This document shows positions 46,323-54,460 of a stretch of 64,000 nt of DNA, piece after piece. The first letter of the stretch is position 1; the number at the start of each line of letters is the position of its first letter. The stretch is from Flavobacterium inviolabile (lineage in GTDB: Bacteria > Bacteroidota > Bacteroidia > Flavobacteriales > Flavobacteriaceae). Both the position numbers and the translations under genes were made by a program. The stretch is taken from contig NZ_CP058278.1 in NCBI RefSeq assembly GCF_013389455.1, positions 1,364,001 to 1,428,000 on the forward strand, written 5' to 3'. The notes beneath the pieces were generated by a model, which searched no databases, had not been told where the DNA came from, and saw only the letters and a list, made by a program, of their open reading frames with translations.

Positions 46323-46351
46323 AAGCCTCTGCCCAAAGCAGAGGCTTTTTT
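46323..46351 (+). terminator. Attenuator terminator 1
   Basis: aagcctctgc-ccaaa-gcagaggctt, a 10-bp perfect stem followed by Ts, 31 bases after leader ORF 1. Its 3' arm repeats the GCAGAGG found inside the leader ORF. Confidence 0.88.
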
Positions 46352-46413
46352 GTTTTCTGCAATTATTGAAAAAACGAAAACGAAAAGAAATTCAGAAAAC
46401 TAAACAGAAGAAA

Positions 46414-46509
46414 ATGAAAGCAATAGCAACAAAAAAAATAATGATGAAACGAATGATGTGCATTTCCATGTATATCCCACTCTGCTATTGCCAAAAGCGA
46501 ACGACTTAA
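46414..46509 (+). CDS. Met-rich leader peptide 2 (31 aa), attenuator 2
   Basis: A 31-codon ORF with Met at codons 1, 10, 11, 14, 15 and 19 (segment IMMKRMMCISMY) and Cys at 16, 24 and 26. Its last codons and stop contain CCAAAAG (46491-46497) and GACTT (46503-46507), which pair with CTTTTGG (46538-46544) and AAGTC (46533-46537), i.e. the 5' arm of the next terminator, with a 5-base bulge. The start region (acagaagaaaatgaaa, caat) closely copies that of leader 1 (acagaagaaaaaataatgaaa, caat), so the element looks duplicated. No promoter is seen between the two, so they act in series on one transcript. Confidence 0.75.
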   Translation: MKAIATKKIMMKRMMCISMYIPLCYCQKRTT

Positions 46510-46533
46510 TCTTGTTATAGTTCAAACTGTAAA

Positions 46534-46572
46534 AGTCCTTTTGGTAAAAGCACCGAAAGGACTTTTTTTTTT
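46534..46572 (+). terminator. Attenuator terminator 2
   Basis: agtccttttggt and accgaaaggact form a 12-bp stem with one G-T wobble, loop of 6, and a run of ten Ts, 24 bases after leader ORF 2 and 31 bases before metY. Confidence 0.9.
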
Positions 46573-46603
46573 AATCGAAATCTAACTTCAAAATCTATAA
46601 AAC

Positions 46604-47902
46604 ATGAGCACTCAAAAATTTTCAACAAACGCACTTCACGCAGGACACGACGTAACTAAAAACGCAGGAACCAGAGCGGTACCGATTTATCAGACCACTT
46701 CCTATGTGTTCAACAATGCAGAACATGCAGCAAACCTATTTGGTCTTACCGAAGCAGGATATATTTACACCCGTTTGAATAACCCGACAAATGATGTGTT
46801 GGAACAACGTCTTGCCGCCCTCGAAGGAGGAATCGGAGCTGTTGTGACTGCTTCGGGAACGGCCGCAATTGCCACAGCACTTTTAGTATTGCTAAAAGCC
46901 GGCGACCACATTGTAGCTTCCAGCAGCCTGTATGGCGGAACCTATAACCTACTGAATGTTACCTTGCCAAGACTGGGAATCACAACAACATTTGTGGATC
47001 CTTCCGATGCGGAAAACTTCACTAAGGCAGCAAAAGAAAATACCAGAGCCTTTTTTGCGGAAAGTTTAGGAAACCCGAAACTGGATGTACTGGACCTGAA
47101 AGCCATCGGACAAGCAGCCAGGGCATTTAAAGTTCCGTTTATCGTGGACAATACGGTAGCTACTCCATACTTACTGAATCCGATTGAACACGGTGCCAAC
47201 ATTGTGATTCACTCGTTAACAAAATATATTTCCGGAAACGGAACCTCTTTAGGCGGCGCCATCATAGACGCCGGAAACTTTGACTGGAGCAACGGGAAAT
47301 TCCCGGAATTCACAGAACCGTCAGCAGGATACCACGGATTGGTATACCATGAAGCCTTAGGAAATGCAGCCTTTATTGCCAAAGTGAGAATAGAAGGACT
47401 GCGGGATTTCGGAGGCGCTTTAAGTCCGTTCAATGCCTTTCAGATCATTCAGGGTCTGGAAACTCTGGATATCCGGGTAAAAAAGCACAGCGAAAATGCC
47501 CTGGAACTGGCAAAATGGCTGGAACAACAGGAAGAAGTAGCCTGGGTAAACTATCCGGGATTACCCTCCAGTAAATATTACGACTTAGCCCTGCAATACC
47601 TGCCGAAAGGACAAAACGGAGTGGTAACATTCGGACTAAAAGGAGGATTTGAAGCGGCACGGCAGGTAGCCGATACCACGAAGATCTTCTCTCTACTGGC
47701 AAACATCGGAGACTCTAAATCTTTAATTATTCACCCAACGAGCACCACGCATCAGCAATTAACGGAAGAACAACAATTGTCAACGGGAGTAACAAAAGAT
47801 TTAATCCGCTTATCGGTAGGATTAGAGGATATAGAAGATTTAAAAACAGATTTGGCAGCAGCATTTGCAATAGTCAAAGCAAAAAGAACGATAACATCAT
47901 GA
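46604..47902 (+). CDS. metY: O-acetylhomoserine sulfhydrylase
   Basis: 432 residues, Cys/Met-metabolism PLP enzyme. IYTRLNNPTNDVLEQRLAALEGG and the PLP lysine in IHSLTKYISGNGTSLGG (about K207) are typical of the long O-acetylhomoserine aminocarboxypropyltransferase group, distinguished from MetB/MetZ by length. It makes homocysteine from O-acetylhomoserine and sulfide. First structural gene after the tandem attenuators; overlaps the OsmC-like gene by 4 bases. Confidence 0.92.
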   Translation: MSTQKFSTNALHAGHDVTKNAGTRAVPIYQTTSYVFNNAEHAANLFGLTEAGYIYTRLNNPTNDVLEQRLAALEGGIGAVVTASGTAAIATALLVLLKAGDHIVASSSLYGGTYNLLNVTLPRLGITTTFVDPSDAENFTKAAKENTRAFFAESLGNPKLDVLDLKAIGQAARAFKVPFIVDNTVATPYLLNPIEHGANIVIHSLTKYISGNGTSLGGAIIDAGNFDWSNGKFPEFTEPSAGYHGLVYHEALGNAAFIAKVRIEGLRDFGGALSPFNAFQIIQGLETLDIRVKKHSENALELAKWLEQQEEVAWVNYPGLPSSKYYDLALQYLPKGQNGVVTFGLKGGFEAARQVADTTKIFSLLANIGDSKSLIIHPTSTTHQQLTEEQQLSTGVTKDLIRLSVGLEDIEDLKTDLAAAFAIVKAKRTITS

Positions 47903-48357
47903 GCACTAAAATAGTAAACGTATTAGGATTTGTAGGGAATGACGCGCAGTTTGTAGTAAAAGCGCAGGATTTCAAAGTAAGAATAAGCAGCAATGTTGCC
48001 GGAACCTCGGCAGAAGGACCCAGTCCGGTAGAATTTTTATTAGCCGGATTTGCCGGAAGCATCAACGCTGTAGGACAGCTGGTTGCCAAAGAACTGAACC
48101 TGAACCTGAAATCACTTCAGGTGGAAATTTCCGGAGAACTGGAAACCAATAAAGCCGAAGGAATTGCCACCCGATCAAGACCGGGTTTCAGAAGAATAGA
48201 AGTAGTGGTAAAACCCACTACCGATGCACCGCTGACCTTATTAAAAGAATGGATCGACACGGTAAAAGACAGATGCCCGCTAAGAGACAATCTGCTCAAC
48301 ACCACACCGGTTTTGTTAACGCTGGTTAAGGAATACAACCAGTCGGAAGTAGCATAA
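47899..48357 (+). CDS. OsmC family protein lacking one of the two redox cysteines
   Basis: 152 residues with the OsmC fold: SPVEFLLAGFAGSINAVGQLVAKEL in the middle and VKDRCPLRDNLLNTTPV near the end. OsmC/Ohr proteins use a Cys pair to reduce peroxides. Here the second Cys is present (RCPLRDNL) but the position of the first, on the central helix, reads FAGSINAVG with Ser. The protein may therefore not be a peroxidase. It overlaps metY by 4 bases (ATGA), and a terminator-like hairpin follows. A sulfur-related role, for instance handling of sulfide or persulfide, is only a guess from context. Confidence 0.8.
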   Translation: MSTKIVNVLGFVGNDAQFVVKAQDFKVRISSNVAGTSAEGPSPVEFLLAGFAGSINAVGQLVAKELNLNLKSLQVEISGELETNKAEGIATRSRPGFRRIEVVVKPTTDAPLTLLKEWIDTVKDRCPLRDNLLNTTPVLLTLVKEYNQSEVA

Positions 48358-48412
48358 AGCAATCCCGCTTAGGGATCATAAAAAGGAAAATTAAGTTGTT
48401 TTGTTTGTTTAT

Positions 48413-48453
48413 ACTGCCTCTAACGAGTCTGCAAAAAGTTAGAGGCAGTTTTT
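48413..48453 (+). terminator. Terminator-like hairpin between OsmC-like gene and metX
   Basis: actgcctctaac and gttagaggcagt, a 12-bp perfect stem with a 13-base loop and five Ts, ending 12 bases before metX. It may reduce transcription of the distal genes or protect mRNA ends. No leader ORF is seen before it. Confidence 0.7.
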
Positions 48454-48465
48454 AAAAATGTAAAA

Positions 48466-49458
48466 ATGGATACGCTGAAAAAAATAGATCTTTTCGATTT
48501 TACGTTACACAACGGGGTAAATAAAAGATGGCTGTCGTTGTACTATCAGGTCTTCGGACAACCGATAGGAACCGCTCCGGTAGTGTTGGTCAATCACGCG
48601 TTAACGGGCAATTCGCAGGTAACCGGACAAAACGGATGGTGGACCAGCCTGATTGGACCGGATGCCGTGATCGATACCGGTTTTTACACTGTGATCGCGT
48701 TTAATATTCCCGGAAACGGCTATGACGGAAAAACCGAAAGCCTGATCCATAATTACCGGGACTTTACCACAAAAGACATTGCCAGGATATTTTGGGAAGG
48801 CTTACAGTTTTTAGGAATCAAACAACTTTTTGCAGTAATAGGAGGAAGCCTTGGCGGAGGAATTGCATGGGAAATGACGTTACTGCAGCCGGAAAATATT
48901 CGGCACCTCATTCCGATAGCAGCAGACTGGAAAGCGACAGACTGGCTCATTGCCAATGTGCTGGTTCAGGATAAAATACTGAACAACTCCGATAATCCTG
49001 TCCATGATGCCCGACTGCATGCCATGTTACTGTACCGCACACCGCAATCGCTAAAGCAGAAATTCAACAGAACCAAAAACGAAACACAAAGCATTTACCA
49101 GATTGAAAGCTGGCTGCTGCACCACGGCGAAAAACTGAAAGGCAGATTTCAGTTGGCATCCTACAAACTGATGAACCACCTTTTAAAAACCATAGGCGAA
49201 GATTTGAATTGCGGCAGTTTTCTCAGACTGGGAAAAGAAACCAAAGCACAGATACACATCGTTGCCGTAGACAGTGATTATTTTTTCACCGCAGCGGAAA
49301 ATAAAGAAACCTATGAAATTTTAAAAAGGGTTAAAGAAGACGTTTACTATCACGAAATCCAATCCATACACGGGCACGATGCCTTTTTGATTGAATTCGA
49401 GCAATTGAACAACATACTCAAACACATATTTATAACAACAAAACAAACAATACAATGA
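48466..49458 (+). CDS. metX: Homoserine O-acetyltransferase family alpha/beta hydrolase
   Basis: 330 residues, alpha/beta hydrolase fold. VLVNHALTGNSQVTG is the oxyanion region, the nucleophile Ser is in AVIGGSLGGGIAWEM (about S128), with candidates for the triad Asp at about 271 (AVDSDYFF) and His at about 304 (IHGHDAFL). This is the MetX pattern; it acylates homoserine using acetyl-CoA to give the substrate of MetY. Slightly shorter than many MetX proteins. Overlaps the aspartokinase gene by 4 bases. Confidence 0.88.
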   Translation: MDTLKKIDLFDFTLHNGVNKRWLSLYYQVFGQPIGTAPVVLVNHALTGNSQVTGQNGWWTSLIGPDAVIDTGFYTVIAFNIPGNGYDGKTESLIHNYRDFTTKDIARIFWEGLQFLGIKQLFAVIGGSLGGGIAWEMTLLQPENIRHLIPIAADWKATDWLIANVLVQDKILNNSDNPVHDARLHAMLLYRTPQSLKQKFNRTKNETQSIYQIESWLLHHGEKLKGRFQLASYKLMNHLLKTIGEDLNCGSFLRLGKETKAQIHIVAVDSDYFFTAAENKETYEILKRVKEDVYYHEIQSIHGHDAFLIEFEQLNNILKHIFITTKQTIQ

Positions 49459-51866
49459 AGATTTTAAAATTTGGAGGAAAATCACTGGCCTATGATGGCG
49501 GATTTGATAAGGTACTCCGCATTATTCAGGATAAGGCAGATAAACAGGAAAAGATAGCTGTTGTGGTTTCCGCTATCGGGAATGCCACAAATGAACTGGA
49601 ACAGATACTGGAAGCAGCCTCAAAAAACCAAACCTATACAGAACAATTAAACCACTTTAAACAACAACAGCAAGGCAGGCGGGCAGTCGATTTATCAAAC
49701 GAATTCTCCCTTTTGGAAAAACTGTTTGAAGGAGTGGCACTATTGGGAGATTACAGTCCGAAAATCAAGGATAACGTATTGGCACAGGGAGAAGTCATCG
49801 CCGCTAAAATTGTAACGGATGCTTTAAAAGAAAAAGGACTGAATGCCAATTTTTCGGATGCCCGCTTACTGATCAAAACCGATACCCGTTTCGGAAGTGC
49901 CCAACCGCTGGAACAACTGTCCCGAAAGAACGTACTGAATCACTTCAAACAAAACAACGGTACAACCATTAATGTAATTACCGGATTCATTGGTTCCAAT
50001 GCCAATAATGAAACAACTACATTGGGCCGGAACGGAAGCAACTACACCGCGTCACTGATTGCCAATTACCTGGAAGCAGAAGAACTGCAAAACTATACCC
50101 ACGTTGACGGTATTTATACCGCTAATCCCGATCTGGTAACAGATGCCAGAAAAATAGACCGCCTGTCGTTTAATGAAGCCAACGAACTGGCCAACTTCGG
50201 AGCCACCATATTGCATGCCAAAACGATTATCCCTTTAATCGAGAAAAACATCCCGCTGCGCATTCTGAATACGTTTAACAATAACAATCACGGTACCCTG
50301 ATCACTTCCGTATCCGATAATGAAGGAATCAAATCCCTTTCGGTACTGGACAATGTCGCCTTGATTAACCTGGAAGGAAGAGGGCTTTTGGGTAAAACCG
50401 GAGTCGATGCCCGTATTTTCAGGGTAATGGCAGAAAACGATATCAGTGTAAGCATTATTTCGCAGGGGTCTTCCGAAAGAGGAATCGGGATTGTGGTCGC
50501 TGCCGATAAAGCCACCAAAGCCGTTATCGGGCTGGAAAAAGAATTTGAAAACGATTTTTATACCAAAGACGTCAATAAAATTTCGGTGACAGATGATGTT
50601 GCGGTGATTTCGATAATAGGGCAGGACCTGAGTACTTTCCACAAACCGTACACAGCCCTGATCCGAAACAAAATAGTACCAATCCTTTTCAATAATACCG
50701 TTACCGGAAAAAATGTGAGCCTGGTAGTGCAGAAAGGACAAATCCACAAAGCGCTGAATGTGATCCACGGTGAAATATTCGGGGTGTCCAAAAAAATTAA
50801 TGTTGCGGTTTTCGGGCACGGACTCGTAGGCGGTACATTAATCGACCAGATCCTGGCTTCGGCAGAAAACATTGAAAAAATAAAAGGCATAAAAATCAAC
50901 ATTTTTGCGATTGCCAATTCTAAAAAAGCCTTGTTCAACAAATCCGGAATTACTGCAGACTGGAAAAATGATATCCGGGAAAACGGAGCGGCTTATACGG
51001 TAGCGGATATTATCGGCTATGCAAACGAACATCATCTGGAAAACCTGATCGCAATAGACAACACGGCGAGCAGTACCTTTATTGAAAACTACATTGCCCT
51101 GGCAGAAAACAGTTTTGACCTGATCTCTTCCAATAAGGTTGCCAATACAGTAAGCTATGATTTCTACAAAAAACTCAGAAAAGTACTGGCCGAAAATCAG
51201 AAGAATTACCTGTATGAAACTAATGTTGGTGCCGGATTACCGTTAATTGATACGATTAAATTGCTACACCTTTCCGGGGAGAATATTACCCGAATCAAAG
51301 GTGTTTTTTCCGGAACATTGAGCTATTTATTCAACCATTTCTCGGTGGAGAACCGGCCTTTCAGCGAAGTGCTGCAGGAAGCGATCGACAACGGATTTAC
51401 AGAACCGGACCCAAGAGAAGACTTATGCGGAAATGACGTGGGTCGGAAATTACTGATCCTGGCCAGAGAGCTCGATTTACAGAACGAGTTTGAAGAAATT
51501 CAGATCCGGAACCTCATTCCGGAAAACCTGAGAGCCGGTAATGCAGCAGCATTCCTGACGCGAACAAAAGAACTGGACAGCATTTATGACGGGCTGAAAG
51601 CTGCTCAAAAACCAAATCATGTGTTGCGTTATATCGGGGAATTATCCGGCGACCTGCAGCAGGAAAAAGGCAATCTCGAAGTAAAACTGGTTTCTGTACC
51701 AAGTGATTCCGCCTTAGGACAGCTAAAAGGTTCCGATTCAATTTTTGAAATCTATACCGATTCATACGGAGATCGTCCCATTGTAATACAGGGAGCCGGT
51801 GCAGGCGCTTCCGTAACGGCGAGAGGCGTTTTTGGCGACATACTAAGACTATCGGAAAAAAAATAA
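49455..51866 (+). CDS. thrA: Bifunctional aspartate kinase/homoserine dehydrogenase
   Basis: 803 residues. The aspartokinase domain begins at once (KILKFGGKSLAYDGG, about 1-290; the usual motif is KFGGTS), followed by an ACT pair (about 310-445) and a homoserine dehydrogenase from about 448 (INVAVFGHGLVGGTLIDQI) with NVGAGLPLIDTIKLL and GFTEPDPREDLCGNDVGRKLLILAR. It catalyses steps 1 and 3 of the aspartate pathway to homoserine. The symbol follows the common fusion name; its place in a methionine operon suggests a MetL-like role. Which amino acid inhibits it cannot be told from sequence. Confidence 0.92.
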   Translation: MKILKFGGKSLAYDGGFDKVLRIIQDKADKQEKIAVVVSAIGNATNELEQILEAASKNQTYTEQLNHFKQQQQGRRAVDLSNEFSLLEKLFEGVALLGDYSPKIKDNVLAQGEVIAAKIVTDALKEKGLNANFSDARLLIKTDTRFGSAQPLEQLSRKNVLNHFKQNNGTTINVITGFIGSNANNETTTLGRNGSNYTASLIANYLEAEELQNYTHVDGIYTANPDLVTDARKIDRLSFNEANELANFGATILHAKTIIPLIEKNIPLRILNTFNNNNHGTLITSVSDNEGIKSLSVLDNVALINLEGRGLLGKTGVDARIFRVMAENDISVSIISQGSSERGIGIVVAADKATKAVIGLEKEFENDFYTKDVNKISVTDDVAVISIIGQDLSTFHKPYTALIRNKIVPILFNNTVTGKNVSLVVQKGQIHKALNVIHGEIFGVSKKINVAVFGHGLVGGTLIDQILASAENIEKIKGIKINIFAIANSKKALFNKSGITADWKNDIRENGAAYTVADIIGYANEHHLENLIAIDNTASSTFIENYIALAENSFDLISSNKVANTVSYDFYKKLRKVLAENQKNYLYETNVGAGLPLIDTIKLLHLSGENITRIKGVFSGTLSYLFNHFSVENRPFSEVLQEAIDNGFTEPDPREDLCGNDVGRKLLILARELDLQNEFEEIQIRNLIPENLRAGNAAAFLTRTKELDSIYDGLKAAQKPNHVLRYIGELSGDLQQEKGNLEVKLVSVPSDSALGQLKGSDSIFEIYTDSYGDRPIVIQGAGAGASVTARGVFGDILRLSEKK

Positions 51867-51906
51867 GCATAAAACAAAACCAGCAACAACTTAATACACA
51901 AATAAA

Positions 51907-53079
51907 ATGAGTACTGAAACCTTCGGATTTGAAACCCGGGCCATACGTTCGCAGTTAGAACGTTCACAATATTTGGAACATTCCGTGCCTTTATACCTTT
52001 CGTCAAGTTTTGTCTTCGAAGATGCCGAAGACATGAGGGCTTCCTTTGCCGAAGAAAAAGACCGGAATATCTACAGCCGTTTCAGCAATCCGAATACGAC
52101 CGAGTTTGTAGAGAAAATCTGCCAGATGGAAGGAGCCGAAGCCGGATATGCTTTTGCAACCGGAATGGCAGCGGTCTATTCCACCTTTGCCGCATTGCTG
52201 AACTCCGGAGATCATATTGTTTCCGCCAGCAGTGTCTTTGGTTCTACACACACGCTGTTTACCAAATACTTCCCGAAATGGAATATCACGACGTCCTATT
52301 TTAGCATTGCCGAACCGGAAACGATTGAACGTTATATTCAGCCGAATACAAAAATCCTGTATGCCGAATCGCCAACGAATCCTGCTGTAGATATACTGGA
52401 TCTGGAATATTTGGGAGCGCTTGCGAAAAAGCACAACCTGATCCTGATTATCGACAACTGTTTTGCAACACCCTATATCCAGAACCCGATACAATTTGGT
52501 GCCGATCTGGTGATCCATTCGGCAACAAAACTAATAGACGGTCAGGGAAGGGTACTGGGCGGTATCACGGTAGGAAAAGAAGATCTGATCCGTGAGATCT
52601 ATCTGTTCTCCCGGAATACCGGTCCGTCTTTATCGCCGTTCAATGCCTGGGTATTGTCTAAAAGCCTGGAAACTTTGGCGGTAAGAGTCGAGAAGCACTG
52701 TGAAAATGCAGAAAAAGTAGCGGCATTTTTAGAAGAACACCCGAATGTAAAAACGGTGAAGTACCCGTTTTTAAAATCCCACCCGCAATATGAGATCGCT
52801 AAAAAGCAAATGCGATTGGGCGGAAATATTGTCGCTTTTGAAATCAAAGGCGGTATTGACGCCGGAAGACAATTTCTGGATAAGATACAATTGTGTTCCC
52901 TGTCGGCTAACCTGGGAGATACCCGGACGATAGTAACACATCCGGCATCGACAACACACAGTAAACTGACGGAAGAAGAACGACTCGCAGTGAGCATTAC
53001 CGATGGACTGGTACGCGTATCGGTAGGACTGGAAACGATAACCGATATTATTAACGATTTAAAACAGGCGCTATCCTGA
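51907..53079 (+). CDS. metZ: Trans-sulfuration PLP enzyme, O-succinylhomoserine sulfhydrylase (MetZ) type
   Basis: 390 residues. IYSRFSNPNTTEFVEKICQMEGAE and the PLP lysine in IHSATKLIDGQGRVLGG (about K208). The GQGRVLGG segment is characteristic of MetZ-type sulfhydrylases and separates it from cystathionine gamma-synthase/lyase. It would make homocysteine from an acylated homoserine and sulfide, so the operon carries two sulfhydrylases of different subfamilies (with MetY). A cystathionine gamma-synthase role remains possible. Lies 40 bases after the aspartokinase gene and just upstream of the SAM riboswitch. Confidence 0.82.
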   Translation: MSTETFGFETRAIRSQLERSQYLEHSVPLYLSSSFVFEDAEDMRASFAEEKDRNIYSRFSNPNTTEFVEKICQMEGAEAGYAFATGMAAVYSTFAALLNSGDHIVSASSVFGSTHTLFTKYFPKWNITTSYFSIAEPETIERYIQPNTKILYAESPTNPAVDILDLEYLGALAKKHNLILIIDNCFATPYIQNPIQFGADLVIHSATKLIDGQGRVLGGITVGKEDLIREIYLFSRNTGPSLSPFNAWVLSKSLETLAVRVEKHCENAEKVAAFLEEHPNVKTVKYPFLKSHPQYEIAKKQMRLGGNIVAFEIKGGIDAGRQFLDKIQLCSLSANLGDTRTIVTHPASTTHSKLTEEERLAVSITDGLVRVSVGLETITDIINDLKQALS

Positions 53080-53107
53080 TAAGCAATAACTTATAAGATA
53101 GATTTGG

Positions 53108-53134
53108 TTGGTATAAAACAATTGCTTTACTTTG
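53108..53134 (+). promoter_or_regulatory. Putative promoter of the SAM riboswitch-metH-metF unit
   Basis: TTG at 53108-53110, 17-base spacer, TACTTTG at 53128-53134 (one base short of TAnnTTTG). Transcription would begin about 18-20 bases before the aptamer. Confidence 0.45.
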
Positions 53135-53158
53135 CACTGTTCTTATACACACTGAAAT

Positions 53159-53276
53159 GTTATCACGAAAGGCGGAGGGATTAGACCCATTGAAGCCTTA
53201 GCAACCCTTTATCTATAAAGAAGGTGCTACATTCTACCTTATAAACGGAACCTGTTTCGGTTTAAGGATAGATAAC
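53159..53276 (+). ncRNA. SAM-I (S-box) riboswitch aptamer
   Basis: The closing stem is gttatc (53159-53164) with gataac (53271-53276). Inside are the SAM-I core segments: ggcggaggga, then ttgaagcc and agcaaccc, and later aaggtgctaca, all in canonical order and spacing. It binds SAM and normally turns off the downstream genes when SAM is plentiful; here these are metH (two genes) and metF. No classical terminator with a T run follows; a 7-bp hairpin lies at 53279-53299, so the mode of control is not evident. Confidence 0.93.
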
Positions 53277-53313
53277 AAAGAATACTTTTCTGGTATTCTC
53301 CTCCAATTTTCTG

Positions 53314-53409
53314 ATGACATTTTTTTATTCCGGACCCGGTTCGGAAGCTGCTAAAGACAATATAAAACTGTCCCGGTTTTCGTATATCCATACGTCAACT
53401 GCGTTGTAA
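53314..53409 (+). CDS. Possible 31-codon uORF between SAM riboswitch and metH
   Basis: An ATG at 53314 opens 31 codons (start MTFFYSGPGSEAAKDN) and ends at 53409, 49 bases before the metH start. It has balanced coding composition and no Met enrichment. It may be a leader peptide translated under riboswitch control, or chance. Confidence 0.35.
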   Translation: MTFFYSGPGSEAAKDNIKLSRFSYIHTSTAL

Positions 53410-53458
53410 ACAGTATTGTGCTTTGGCAAAGTTTGTGAACAAAATAAAAAACAAACCA

Positions 53459-54460
53459 ATGTCAAAAATTAAAGAAGCCATACAAAACAGGATACTCATT
53501 CTCGACGGAGCAATGGGAACCATGTTGCAGCGCTATAACTTCTCTGAAGAAGATTTCAGAGGCGAACGTTTTAAAGATTTTCCACATCCTTTAAAAGGAA
53601 ATAACGACTTGCTGTCGCTCACTCAGCCGCAGGCAATCCGTGAAATTCATGCCAAATACTTTGAAGCCGGAGCCGATATTGTGGAAACCAATACTTTTTC
53701 CGGCACTACTATCGGTATGGCCGATTATCATCTGGAAGACCTGGTGTACGAACTCAACTACGAATCGGCTAAAATAGCCCGTGAAGTCGCTGATGAGTTT
53801 ACGTCCTTAAACCCTGAAAAACCAAGATTTGTTGCCGGTTCCATCGGGCCGACCAACCGTACGGCAAGCATGTCGCCGGATGTAAACGACCCCGGATTTA
53901 GGGCGGTTACTTTCGACGATTTGAGAATTGCCTATAAACAGCAGGTAGAAGCGTTGATCGATGGCGGAAGCGATATCCTTTTGGTCGAAACCATCTTCGA
54001 TACGCTCAATGCCAAAGCGGCCTTATTTGCAATAGATGAGGTAAAGGAAGAACGCAATCTGGATATTCCTGTCATGGTGAGCGGAACAATTACCGATGCT
54101 TCCGGAAGAACATTATCCGGACAAACCGTAGAAGCCTTTTTGATCTCCATCTCTCATATCCCCTTGTTAAGCGTAGGCTTTAACTGCGCCTTGGGAGCCG
54201 ATCAGCTAAAACCCTACTTAAAGCGATTGGCACACAACACGTCCTTTAATGTATCGGCACATCCGAATGCCGGATTGCCGAATGCTTTTGGACAATATGA
54301 CCAGACGCCGGAAGAGATGCAGTTGCTGATCAAAGAATACTTAGACGACAACCTGATCAACATCATCGGAGGATGCTGCGGAACAACGCCGGAGCACATC
54401 AAACTAATTGCTGAAGTGGCAAAAGAATACAAACCAAGAATTTTAGAAGTAAACGCATAA
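53459..54460 (+). CDS. metH: Methionine synthase, homocysteine-binding subunit (split MetH, part 1)
   Basis: 333 residues from [21 protein letters not shown]; the frame is open 36 bases upstream but this start matches MetH N-termini. It contains only the homocysteine S-methyltransferase barrel: [13 protein letters not shown], the zinc ligand region [12 protein letters not shown] (Cys about 243) and [13 protein letters not shown] (Cys pair about 305-306). In most bacteria this domain is fused to the folate, cobalamin and activation domains, which are here in the next gene. TAATG overlap with that gene suggests equal production. Confidence 0.92.
   Translation: MSKIKEAIQNRILILDGAMGTMLQRYNFSEEDFRGERFKDFPHPLKGNNDLLSLTQPQAIREIHAKYFEAGADIVETNTFSGTTIGMADYHLEDLVYELNYESAKIAREVADEFTSLNPEKPRFVAGSIGPTNRTASMSPDVNDPGFRAVTFDDLRIAYKQQVEALIDGGSDILLVETIFDTLNAKAALFAIDEVKEERNLDIPVMVSGTITDASGRTLSGQTVEAFLISISHIPLLSVGFNCALGADQLKPYLKRLAHNTSFNVSAHPNAGLPNAFGQYDQTPEEMQLLIKEYLDDNLINIIGGCCGTTPEHIKLIAEVAKEYKPRILEVNA

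Noticed and set aside
48358..48412. Possible third leader peptide before the hairpin upstream of metX
   Set aside because: No ATG-started ORF and no Met codon run in this stretch; the hairpin stands alone.
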